Assembly: GCA_044223975.1 (NCBI GenBank)
Contig: JBGALI010000003.1
Location: forward strand, 1-64,000
DNA length: 64,000 nucleotides
Direction: 5' to 3'
Source: CAZCPB01 sp044223975
GTDB lineage: Bacteria > Planctomycetota > Phycisphaerae > Phycisphaerales > UBA1924
The translations under genes and the position numbers were made by a program. Below the pieces are notes generated by a model, which was given only the letters and a program-made list of their open reading frames with translations, searched no databases and was not told where the DNA came from. Below, in pieces: positions 25,457 to 33,329 of the stretch. The stretch's first letter is position 1. Each line of letters opens with the position of its first letter.

Positions 25457-26305
25457 GTGAGCACCGTCCCCATCACTGGCGCGGCGACCAGAGTCTCACG
25501 CGAGTGCCATTCCTGCGGGTTCGACATCGTCGGACTCGATCCTGCGGGGCCGTGCCCGGAGTGCGGCACGCCCCTTTCAGACACTCTCAAGCAGCCCCTT
25601 TTGCGTGAACTCGGAGCGCCGAAGGCGCTTGGCGTGGCGTGGGCGTTGAAATGGACGTTTCTTGGCTACCTGACGTCTCTTCTCTTTGCAATCACGGGCA
25701 TCGCGACCGCGATCCTCGCCAGCAGCACCAACCCCTCGTTCGAGGGCCTCGCATGGCCTTTTTTCTGGACTGCGCTTCTCGCCCATCTGCCGGGAGCAAT
25801 AGGTCTGTTGTCTCACGCACCGGTATCCAAGCGGCGCAAGACTATTTTGATAGTTGCCTTCGTCGCGTTTCTCGGAAGCACGGGCCTCACTATGTATGCT
25901 TCGTCCCGTACGGCGGGACTCGCCGCGCGTGTAGTCGCCCCGGCACTCGTCATCTTCATCATCGCACAGGCCGAGATCTTGTCGTCCACCGCAGGGTACC
26001 TCGGCCGGCGGTCCCTCGGTCGCTGGACTCTTCGATGGCGCCGAGTCACCGTGTGGTGGTTCGCGTTCCTGACCCTCCCGATCTTCGTGGCCGAGTCGTT
26101 CGAACTGTTTTCATTCAATCTGCGCTACATCTTTCCCATACTCGCATCCAGCCTTTACTGGCTCATTCCAATCTGGTATCTCGGAAGCGTCGTGTGGTAC
26201 GTGTGCACGAGCGGTGAAGTGCTCCGATTGTGGCAAGCGGCAAGGCGTGAGGCTATTGCAGCGGGGTGCACCGAGGATCAACTGAAGATGTTCGTCTCGC
26301 ACTGA
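25457..26305 (+). CDS. Zinc-ribbon multi-pass membrane protein
   Basis: A 282-residue protein with one N-terminal zinc ribbon (Cys17, Cys20, Cys33, Cys36; CHSCGFDIVGLDPAGPCPECGTP) followed by six or so membrane helices. It is a diverged paralogue of the gene just upstream. The GTG start has TACACT six bases before it; the longer open frame upstream would translate through a perfect hairpin and is rejected. Its codon use is less GC-rich than its neighbours, which suggests a different history or relaxed selection. Function unknown. Confidence 0.75.
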   Translation: MSTVPITGAATRVSRECHSCGFDIVGLDPAGPCPECGTPLSDTLKQPLLRELGAPKALGVAWALKWTFLGYLTSLLFAITGIATAILASSTNPSFEGLAWPFFWTALLAHLPGAIGLLSHAPVSKRRKTILIVAFVAFLGSTGLTMYASSRTAGLAARVVAPALVIFIIAQAEILSSTAGYLGRRSLGRWTLRWRRVTVWWFAFLTLPIFVAESFELFSFNLRYIFPILASSLYWLIPIWYLGSVVWYVCTSGEVLRLWQAARREAIAAGCTEDQLKMFVSH

Positions 26306-26334
26306 TCTAGCGATGCTCCTCCCTTGCCGTTCCC

Positions 26335-26340
26335 TATCAT
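26335..26340 (+). promoter_or_regulatory. -10 element of leaderless mnmA
   Basis: TATCAT, a 5-base spacer and GTG at 26346; no ribosome-binding site. Confidence 0.5.
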
Positions 26341-26345
26341 CCTGT

Positions 26346-27743
26346 GTGACCGCGACAAAGCCCAAAGTTCTCGTCGCCATGTCCGGCGGCGTCGATTCGT
26401 CCGTCGCCGCCGCGCTCCTGCTCGAGCGCGGCTATGACGTCGTGGGCTGTTTTATGCGCCTGGGTTCCCCCGGCGAGACGCTCGATGAACTGCTTCCCGG
26501 CGATGCCTGCCCTTCGCCCGGCGACAAGAAGCCAATCAAGATCGGCCACCAAGGCTGCTGTTCCATCAACGACGCCGCCGACGCCCGGCTCGTCGCGGCA
26601 AAGCTCGGCATCCCCTTCTACGTCTGCAACTTCAAGAAGGACTTCGGCCGCATCATCGACTACTTTGCCGACGAATACACCGCGGGCCGCACACCGAACC
26701 CGTGCGTGCGCTGCAACGACTGGCTCAAGTTCGGCAAGCTCCACGAGTACGCCACGCAGATCGGCGCCGACTTTGTCGCTTCCGGCCACTACGCGCGGAT
26801 CGGCACGATCCAAAGTGGAAAATGGAAAGTGGAAAGTGCAAGCGCGGAGCAGCCTGCCGCGTCCTCCGATGCTGATACCCACTTTCCAGTTTCCACTTTC
26901 CACTTTCTCCGCCGCGCCATCGATCCCCAGAAGGACCAGAGCTACGTCCTCTTCGGCATGCCCCGCGCCCAACTCGCCCGCACCCTGCTCCCCATCGGGG
27001 AGTTCGAGAAGCCCCGGGTGCGCGAGATGGCCCGGGAGCGCAGCCTCCCCGTCTTCGACAAGCCCGATTCGCAGGAGATCTGCTTCGTCCCCGACAACGA
27101 CTACGCCGGCCTTGTGGAACGCCGTCGCCCCGATGCCGCGCGCCAGGGCCGGATTCTCGATCAGGGCGGCCGCGATCTGGGCACCCACGAGGGTCAGCAC
27201 CACTTCACCATCGGCCAGCGCCGCGGCCTCTCTCTCAGCGTCGGCCTGCCCCTCTACGTCATCTCCAAGAGTGCCGCCGACAACACCATCACCGTCGGCC
27301 CGCGCGAGGCGCTCGACATCACCGCGTGCACCGCGCGCGAGGCCAACTGGCTCACCGACCTCCCCGCCCCCGGCGAGTCCTTCGCCGCCCTCGCCCGCTA
27401 CCGCTCCAACGGCCGCTGCGTTCCTGCCCGGGTGACGCTTCTCGCCCACACCGACGCTCCCACTCCCTCCGGCCGCACCGGTCGCTTCGAGGTCGCGTTC
27501 GACCAACCCCAGCCCGCCGTCGCCGCCGGCCAGGCGATCGTGCTCTACGACGCAGACGACCCCGACACCGTTCTCGGTGGAGGCTGGATCGCAACCACAC
27601 GCGCCGCCGCACAAACTCCCACACGCCCCGGCGTTGCCGTCCTCGCTCCAAACCCTCCCCCCTCCCAGAAGGAGGGGGGCCAAGCGGGTGGGTTCACGAA
27701 TTCGCTCACCACGCCCTCATCACCCACCCACTCCCGCGCCTAG
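26346..27743 (+). CDS. mnmA: tRNA-specific 2-thiouridylase
   Basis: ATP-dependent enzyme that thiolates U34 of Lys, Glu and Gln tRNAs. The PP-loop SGGVDSS (13-19), catalytic Cys120 in NPCVRCND and Cys246 in DSQEICFVPD are intact. At 465 residues it is about 100 longer than usual. Two additions explain this. Residues ~156-187, just after GHYARIG, are encoded by an inverted heptamer repeat. The C-terminal ~50 residues after VLGGGWIA are Pro/Ser/Thr-rich and include a GC hairpin. The GTG start has TATCAT five bases upstream and no ribosome-binding site. Confidence 0.93.
   Translation: MTATKPKVLVAMSGGVDSSVAAALLLERGYDVVGCFMRLGSPGETLDELLPGDACPSPGDKKPIKIGHQGCCSINDAADARLVAAKLGIPFYVCNFKKDFGRIIDYFADEYTAGRTPNPCVRCNDWLKFGKLHEYATQIGADFVASGHYARIGTIQSGKWKVESASAEQPAASSDADTHFPVSTFHFLRRAIDPQKDQSYVLFGMPRAQLARTLLPIGEFEKPRVREMARERSLPVFDKPDSQEICFVPDNDYAGLVERRRPDAARQGRILDQGGRDLGTHEGQHHFTIGQRRGLSLSVGLPLYVISKSAADNTITVGPREALDITACTAREANWLTDLPAPGESFAALARYRSNGRCVPARVTLLAHTDAPTPSGRTGRFEVAFDQPQPAVAAGQAIVLYDADDPDTVLGGGWIATTRAAAQTPTRPGVAVLAPNPPPSQKEGGQAGGFTNSLTTPSSPTHSRA
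26812..26906. repeat. Inverted heptamer repeat inside the mnmA reading frame
   Basis: Four copies of AAAGTGG, one degenerate (26812-26839), face four inverted copies of CCACTTT, one degenerate (26879-26906), across 39 bases. The repeat is translated as part of MnmA and is far less GC-rich than the surrounding gene. Confidence 0.9.
27657..27679. repeat. CCCCCCTCC hairpin at the 3' end of mnmA
   Basis: Perfect 9-bp stem CCCCCCTCC/GGAGGGGGG with a 5-base loop, inside the C-terminal extension of MnmA. Related in sequence to the hairpin at 25378-25401. Confidence 0.7.
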
Positions 27744-27830
27744 CGGCGCTCACCCATCCCTTCCGCGGCACCGCCTCCACCATCTCCACACACACGTCCC
27801 AGTCCAATCTCCCATCCTCCGTCTCTTTGT

Positions 27831-27865
27831 CACTCCGTCACTCCGTCACTCCGTCACTCCGTCAC
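27831..27865 (+). repeat. Octamer tandem repeat CACTCCGT x4.4
   Basis: Four perfect tandem copies of CACTCCGT plus three bases, immediately before the methyltransferase gene. No role is evident. It could vary in copy number by slippage. Confidence 0.85.
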
Positions 27866-27877
27866 TTCCCTTGTCCC

Positions 27878-29383
27878 ATGCTCCCCCGCAGCACACCACT
27901 CTGGTTCAACGACGACGCCGACTTTGATCGCTGCCGCGATGTCTTTGAGCGCATCGGCTACCGCGATGTCGATATTGCCGCGCTGCTGGGCGTCACGGCT
28001 GAAACGCTCTCGGCCGCCAAGGGCGTCGCCACCCAGTTCGCCCGCACCGAGGGCTCCCCGCTCGGCACGCTCGTCCGCGTGCTCCTTATGGGCGCCACGG
28101 TCCCCGAGCGTGATCTCGCCGCCGCCATCGCGCCCATGTCCACCCGAACATGGCACGACGCCGGCCTGATCGCTCTCGACGGCAACACCGCCCGCCCGCT
28201 CATCCAGCTCATCCCGCTCCCCGGTCCGCTCCGGCTGGCTGGCGACCTTCCGCTTCGGCGCGATGGGTCGCTCGATCTTCCCGAAGACTTTGTCATGGGC
28301 GTCGCGCGCAGCACACTCTCGCTCGCGGCCGCCACCGTGCGCCGCCCCATCGCCGCGGCACTCGACCTCGGCACCGGCTCCGGCTACCACGCTCTCCACG
28401 CCGCCCGCCACGCCACCCGCGTCCTGGGCGTCGACCGCAACGCCCGCGCCATCGGCTTTGCCCGATTCAACGCCCGCCTGAACGGTGCGCCCAACGCCGA
28501 GTTCCGCGAGGGCAACCTCTTCGAGCCCGCCGCGAACGCCCGCTTCGACCTCATCGTCACCAACCCGCCCTTCGTCATCACGCCCGGCAGGCAGTTCATC
28601 TACCGCGACAGCGGGATGTCCGGCGACGAGATCGTCGAGACCATCTGCCGCGCGGCGCCGCGTCATCTCAACCCCGGCGGTTACTGCCAGCTCATCGGCA
28701 ACTGGGCTCACCTCAAGGGGCGCGACTGGCGCGACCGCCTCCGCTCGTGGTTCACCGGCTCGGGCTGCGACGTGTGGATCATGCGCTCCGAGACGCTCGA
28801 CGCCGCGGCGTACGCCTCCTTCTGGATCCGGCACACCATCGGCCCCGAGTCCGACGGGCCCGGCGGCGTCTACGACCAGTGGCTCGCCGAGTACGAGCGC
28901 CTCGGCATCGAGGCCGTCAGCCTCGGCATGATCTTCATGCGCCGCCGCGAGACTGCCGCCAACTGGTTCCGCGTCCAGGACGAGCCCGCGAAAATCGTCG
29001 GCGCCTTCGGCCATCACGTCGAGCGTGCCTTCGACAACTCCGACTTCCTCGCCGCGCTCCGCGCCGACGACGACCTGCTCGATGCGCACCTGCGCCTCGC
29101 CCCCGACGCCCGCGCCGTCACCGAGCTCGCCCCCGGCCCGCGCGAGTGGACCCCCATCGACACCACGCTGAGTCTCGCCTCCGGCCTCTGCTACACCGGC
29201 GGCGCCGACGGCCACATCCTCAAGCTCCTCGCCGAGTGCGACGGCACGCGGCCACTCCGCGAGCCGCTCGCCAAAATGTGCCGCGCCCTCATGCGCGACG
29301 CCGCCGACGTCACCCCCGGCGCCCTGCACATCGTGCGAACGATGCTCGAACAGGGCTTCCTGCTGGCCCCGGAACGGACCTGA
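27878..29383 (+). CDS. Class I SAM-dependent methyltransferase (NPPF type)
   Basis: A 501-residue protein. A helical N-terminal domain (about 1-140) is followed by a Rossmann methyltransferase with DLGTGSGYHAL near residue 163 and NPPF at 229-232, the motif of enzymes that methylate amide or ring nitrogens (HemK/PrmC, RsmC or YfiC-like). A further ~200-residue C-terminal region is unassigned. The overall layout suggests a planctomycete or actinobacterial PrmC-like methyltransferase of unknown substrate. The start ATG has neither a clear ribosome-binding site nor a -10; the octamer repeats lie directly upstream. Confidence 0.78.
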   Translation: MLPRSTPLWFNDDADFDRCRDVFERIGYRDVDIAALLGVTAETLSAAKGVATQFARTEGSPLGTLVRVLLMGATVPERDLAAAIAPMSTRTWHDAGLIALDGNTARPLIQLIPLPGPLRLAGDLPLRRDGSLDLPEDFVMGVARSTLSLAAATVRRPIAAALDLGTGSGYHALHAARHATRVLGVDRNARAIGFARFNARLNGAPNAEFREGNLFEPAANARFDLIVTNPPFVITPGRQFIYRDSGMSGDEIVETICRAAPRHLNPGGYCQLIGNWAHLKGRDWRDRLRSWFTGSGCDVWIMRSETLDAAAYASFWIRHTIGPESDGPGGVYDQWLAEYERLGIEAVSLGMIFMRRRETAANWFRVQDEPAKIVGAFGHHVERAFDNSDFLAALRADDDLLDAHLRLAPDARAVTELAPGPREWTPIDTTLSLASGLCYTGGADGHILKLLAECDGTRPLREPLAKMCRALMRDAADVTPGALHIVRTMLEQGFLLAPERT

Positions 29384-29534
29384 ACAGCCGTAATTCTCCG
29401 CGCCGTGGGTGCCACCGCGCCACAAAGTGCCGCGAGCTACGTATAGGCGTGGCGACCGCCTCCATCCCGGGTTAGGTTTTCATCACGGCCCGTCCGTACC
29501 ACGATCGGTTCTCGGGCCCGTCGGAGAGAGACTC

Positions 29535-30620
29535 ATGAAGAGCGTGTGCGCCATGACCGTGATCGCGGGCAGTGTGATCGGCGTCGGCACGCCCGCCCTC
29601 GCCTCCGTGTCGTTCTCGGGCTTCGGCGCCGGCAGCCGCGCCAACGCCCTCTCCGCCGACGGCTCCACCACCGTCGGCCGCATCGGCGGGCGCGCCACCC
29701 GCTGGGTCGGCACCGTCCCCCACGATCTCAACACCTTCGGCGACGGCTCGTACAGCACCGCCAGCGCCGTCTCCGCCGACGGCTCCGTCATCGTCGGCAA
29801 CGCGTACAACGGCGACCCCTTCATGCCCGACACCGTCGCGTACCGCTGGACCGCCGGCACGGGCGCCACCAACCTTGGCGCCACCGGCGGCAGCTACGAA
29901 GGGTGGGGCGCGATGGGCGTCTCCGCCGGCGGGTCAGTCGTTGTTGGCCGCACCGGCTTCGCCTCCGCCGCAACCGCCTTCGGCGCCCCCTTCGGCGCTC
30001 CCGTCTCCTACGGCCGCAGCGCCGCTCGCGGCACATCCGCAGACGGAACCGTCATCGCCGGCTTCACCCGCAACGACGCCGGCGACCGCACCGAGGCATT
30101 CCGCTGGACGGGCCAGCATGGCACGCAGCTCCTGGGCACGCTCGTCGGCGGCGGCAACAGCAGCGCGAGCGCCGTCTCCGGCGACGCGGCAACCATCGTC
30201 GGCTGGAGCGAATCCACCCTCGGTCCTCAAGCCTTCCGCTGGAGCGCCATCGAAGGCATGATCGGTCTCGACGATCTCGCCGGCGGTGCGTTCGATTCCG
30301 AAGCCCTCGCCCTGAGTATCGACGGCGCGGTCATCGTCGGCTCGGGCACCGACGCCCAGGGCGCCGCGGCCGTGCGTTGGACCGCCTCCGGCCCGGTTCC
30401 CATCCAGTCCCTGCTCACCGGCCTCGGCATGGACCTCACCGGTTGGCGCCTCACCGCCGCCACCGGCGTCTCCGCCGACGGCCTCACGTTCGTCGGCAAC
30501 GGGCTCGACCCCAACGGGCAGACCTCGGGCTGGATCGCGACGATCCCCGCCCCCGGCGTCCCGATCGCCGCGGGACTACTCGCCCTGCTCCGTCATCGCC
30601 CTCGTCGCCAGGCCCGATAG
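29535..30620 (+). CDS. Secreted HAF-like repeat protein with PAPG-type C-terminal sorting tail
   Basis: A 361-residue exported protein: signal peptide (about 1-25), then seven or so repeats of about 45 residues built around ...SADGSxxVG... and ...AFRWT.. (HAF/beta-propeller-like). The C-terminus PAPGVPIAAGLLALLRHRPRR is a short Pro motif, hydrophobic helix and basic cluster. That tail matches PEP-CTERM-type signals processed by exosortases, with PAPG in place of PEP. GGAGAG before the ATG supports the start. Probably an extracellular or surface protein of unknown function. Confidence 0.75.
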   Translation: MKSVCAMTVIAGSVIGVGTPALASVSFSGFGAGSRANALSADGSTTVGRIGGRATRWVGTVPHDLNTFGDGSYSTASAVSADGSVIVGNAYNGDPFMPDTVAYRWTAGTGATNLGATGGSYEGWGAMGVSAGGSVVVGRTGFASAATAFGAPFGAPVSYGRSAARGTSADGTVIAGFTRNDAGDRTEAFRWTGQHGTQLLGTLVGGGNSSASAVSGDAATIVGWSESTLGPQAFRWSAIEGMIGLDDLAGGAFDSEALALSIDGAVIVGSGTDAQGAAAVRWTASGPVPIQSLLTGLGMDLTGWRLTAATGVSADGLTFVGNGLDPNGQTSGWIATIPAPGVPIAAGLLALLRHRPRRQAR

Positions 30621-30729
30621 CCGCGCACTCGCACCGGGACAATTCCCCAGTCGCTACCGGCAGCCGCCAACTCCCGCGCGTCCGAGAAGGACTGTAAACA
30701 CTTCATGCTGGACGGCCGACGTACACCCC

Positions 30730-31389
30730 ATGGATCTGCCGTGGTTCCTGCGCCCCAAGAGCGCCGGCGCTGCTAATCACCCGCGCGGCCACGATCGCGT
30801 CAACGCGGTCGGGCTGTCCTGCCACCTCGGCGATGTGCTCGACATGTCCGCCGGCGGCATGCGCGTGCAGCGAGAAGGCAAGCCGTCCGTCGAGCGCGGA
30901 GCCGCCCTCCAGATCGCGCTCAAGACCGCGAGCCAGAAGGTGCAGGTCGGCGCCCGCGTCGTGTGGGTCCGCCGCGTCTCGTGGAAACGTTGGGAGATGG
31001 GCCTGCAGTTCGTCGGTGTCGCGCCCGCCGTGGCCGAGGCGCTCGTCGAGCTCGCCAAGTTCGGCTACGTCGCTCCGCGAGCCAAGCGCCCCGTTGAGCA
31101 TGCCGAACCCACTCCCGAGCAGCCCCCCAAAGTCAGTGCCAGCGTCGTGGAAGTCGAGGATCTGTACGCCCTACTCGGCGTCCCGCGCACGGCGACCGCC
31201 GACGAGATCAACCGTGCCTACCGCCGGCTCGCCCGCGAGTTGCACCCGGACGTGAACGCGTCCGCCGATGCGCCCGCTCGCTTTTCCCACGTCAGCAAGG
31301 CGTACTCCGTGCTCCGCGATCCGGAGAAGCGGCGTCGCTACGACGCGCTCCTGGCCGGCTGCGCTCGCGCATCCTCCGCGGCCGCGTGA
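30730..31389 (+). CDS. PilZ domain fused to a C-terminal DnaJ-type J domain
   Basis: A 219-residue fusion. The N-terminal PilZ domain (about 15-115) has both halves of the cyclic-di-GMP signature, RGHDR at 19-23 and DMSAGG at 38-43. After a Pro/Glu linker, the C-terminal J domain (about 142-207) has LYALLGVPRTATADEINRAYRRLA and the essential HPD at 172-174. J domains stimulate the ATPase of DnaK-type chaperones. The protein could therefore couple cyclic-di-GMP level to chaperone recruitment. No chaperone gene adjoins. I do not know a described protein with this fusion. Confidence 0.85.
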   Translation: MDLPWFLRPKSAGAANHPRGHDRVNAVGLSCHLGDVLDMSAGGMRVQREGKPSVERGAALQIALKTASQKVQVGARVVWVRRVSWKRWEMGLQFVGVAPAVAEALVELAKFGYVAPRAKRPVEHAEPTPEQPPKVSASVVEVEDLYALLGVPRTATADEINRAYRRLARELHPDVNASADAPARFSHVSKAYSVLRDPEKRRRYDALLAGCARASSAAA

Positions 31390-31404
31390 ACGATCGCCCG
31401 GTGC

Positions 31405-32049
31405 TCAGCACCCGTCCGCGAACGCCGCCAGGAACAGCTCCCAGTCGTCGGGACCGACAAACCCGCTGCGGTCCATGTCCGCGCCAGAATCCCCCAGGTT
31501 GTACATCGAGATAAACGTGTCGAAGTCCGACCCGTCCAGGAAGCCGTCCGCGTTGATGTCCGCCGGCCCGCACCGTGAGACATAAAGGGCGTCCTCACCG
31601 TCGATCGGCCCCGGCCGGCCTTCCGTCGTCAGGCAGCTCCACTGCAGGCGCACCGATTTGAGGTCGGAATAGCTGGCCCCCGACCACGAGATAGAATCAC
31701 CAACGAACCGCGGGTACCACAGCGTGCGCAGCGCCCCAAGCGACGGGCCGTTGTTGTACCCGCCGGTAAAGTCGAATCGATCCCACGGACCCGCGGGGAA
31801 AGACCCGGCATCGCCCACAAAGTCCGGCAGCGGAGTCGACCCTCCCACACCGTCCCCGAAAACAACCCAGCCGAAGCCCTGGCCGGCCTCCCACGTTGAA
31901 TCGTGGTTGTCCAGTTCGAGCGTGAAGCGGTAGCGGAAGCGACCGTCATCCAATGGAACAATCCGGTAGGATAGAGTGAGAGGACTGGCTGCCGCGGCGA
32001 CCGACGAGAAGACAATTCCCGCGGCCGCCTGTAAGAGGCGGTTGGTCAA
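31405..32049 (-). CDS. Secreted protein with GC-type dockerin tail
   Basis: A 214-residue exported protein: signal peptide (ending near AAAAS), a ~130-residue beta-rich domain of unknown fold, and a C-terminal pair of calcium-binding loops (ADINADGFLDGSDFDTFI and ADMDRSGFVGPDDWELFL). The pair begins after a Cys and ends in GC, matching the GC-type dockerin anchor of Phycisphaerae. The start is probably TTG with a weak AGGGG upstream. Base composition is lower in GC than its neighbours. Convergent with the PilZ-J gene. Confidence 0.72.
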   Translation of the reverse strand: MTNRLLQAAAGIVFSSVAAAASPLTLSYRIVPLDDGRFRYRFTLELDNHDSTWEAGQGFGWVVFGDGVGGSTPLPDFVGDAGSFPAGPWDRFDFTGGYNNGPSLGALRTLWYPRFVGDSISWSGASYSDLKSVRLQWSCLTTEGRPGPIDGEDALYVSRCGPADINADGFLDGSDFDTFISMYNLGDSGADMDRSGFVGPDDWELFLAAFADGC

Positions 32050-32358
32050 CGTTCACACCCCTGCGTTCGGGTTTTGCGCGGAGAGCGGCGCTCGCCACGT
32101 CGGTTGGGAGTTGGTACCACCAACCCAGCACCAGCCGTCCGCCCACTATCGGCTCCGAGTTCCGAGTTCTGGGACTTGGACGCGCAAGATAAGGCAGTCT
32201 CCCGGGGTCGTCAAGGCGTTTGCAGCGCAAGTACTGCCGGTCCGTGAACCCGCGCCGTCGCAACGCTTCGGCCCCGGCAGAATCATGGCCGGCGACGTCT
32301 ACACTGGCGACCCAAACCCCCGCCCGGGGCTGGTCGCCCCGAGCCCGGAGGTCCCCCC
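32050..32358. other. Intergenic region with operator-like palindrome and promoter
   Basis: A 309-base divergent spacer with no gene that I can support. It holds GTTGGT-3-ACCAAC at 32110-32124 nested in a wider GGTTGG/CCAACC repeat, and TACACT at 32300-32305. That hexamer could be the -10 of the sulfotransferase gene, whose GGAGG lies at 32347-32351. Confidence 0.5.
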
Positions 32359-33139
32359 GTGCGCGTGACTTGGCTCGCGTCCTATCCCAAGTGCGGAAAC
32401 ACCTGGGCGCGATTCCTGATCTACCAGTACCACCACGGCGAAGCGACCTCCAGCGTCCAGATTTCCCAGGTCATCCCCGACTTCCACGTCGAGGGCCAGG
32501 CCCAGGCCGCCGCGGCAGGGCGGCAGGACATCATCATCAAGACCCACGCCCAGCTCACGCCGCGCACGCGCGGCGAGCGGTACATCTACATCATCCGCCA
32601 TCCCCGCGACGTGCTCCTGAGCTGCATGCACTACATGCGGGTCCAGTCGGTCGGCAAGCTGAACAAGAACGTGCCCGACGAGCAGTACGCCCGCCTCTTC
32701 CTCAAGCTCGGCGGCGACCCGCTCTACCTTCTAGAGCCAGTTCGGCACCGTCGAGGAACACTGGAAGTCGTGGCTGGACCAGACCCGAATGCCCGGGATC
32801 CTCGTCCGCTACGAGGACATGAAGGCCGATACCGCCCGTGAACTCCGCCGCATGATCGAGAGCACGGGCGAAACCTACGACGAAGCACGCGGCAAGCGCG
32901 CCGTCGAACTCTCGAGCTTCGACCGCCTTCGCGCCCTCGAGGTCCGCGAAAAATCCGCCGGCACCACCGGCACCGTCTTCTACGGCTCTAAGCAGCGGCT
33001 CCGCGAGGGGCTCCTCTTCATGAACAAGGGCCAGAGCGGCCGCTCACTCGACCGCATCGCCAAGGGACTCGACGCGTTGTGCGACGCCCGCTTCAAGGAA
33101 ACGATCGAGAAGTTCGGCTACGCCGCCCCCGCGTCTTGA
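32359..33139 (+). pseudogene. Sulfotransferase family protein, frameshifted
   Basis: PAPS-dependent sulfotransferase fold split over two frames. The first frame (GTG at 32359, GGAGG seven bases upstream) has the 5'-phosphosulfate loop SYPKCGNTW at 8-16 and the 3'-phosphate site YIIRHPRDVLLS. Homology-like sequence then continues in the +1 frame from about 32735 (FGTVEEHWKSWLDQTR, then LVRYEDMKAD) to the stop at 33139. TAG at 32732-32734 blocks the second frame upstream. One extra base near 32737 would explain the break. It could be a genuine pseudogene or a sequencing error; joined, the product would be about 259 residues. Confidence 0.75.
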
Positions 33140-33278
33140 CGCCCGCGCGGCTCACCCGCGACGCGCCCCGCCTTCCTTCTTGACGAGAAACCACTACTTG
33201 ACGCGCCAAATCTACGGACTAGCCTAGAAAACAAGCCGTTTCTTTGCGATTGGCGTCGAGCGTGACGCACTGCGGGAA

Positions 33279-33291
33279 CGGTAGTCTACCG
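33279..33291. repeat. Palindromic CGGTAG site upstream of the integrase
   Basis: CGGTAG-T-CTACCG, 38 bases before the integrase ATG. It contains the 8-mer CGGTAGTC that recurs four times at the opposite end of the element (38735-38784). Confidence 0.6.
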
Positions 33292-33329
33292 GATTCGGCC
33301 CGAACCTCGGGGCCGGGAAAGCGCGAGCC

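Noticed and set aside
27854..29425. 523-codon antisense frame opposite the methyltransferase
   Set aside because: Shadow of the plus-strand gene, whose SAM and NPPF motifs are clear.
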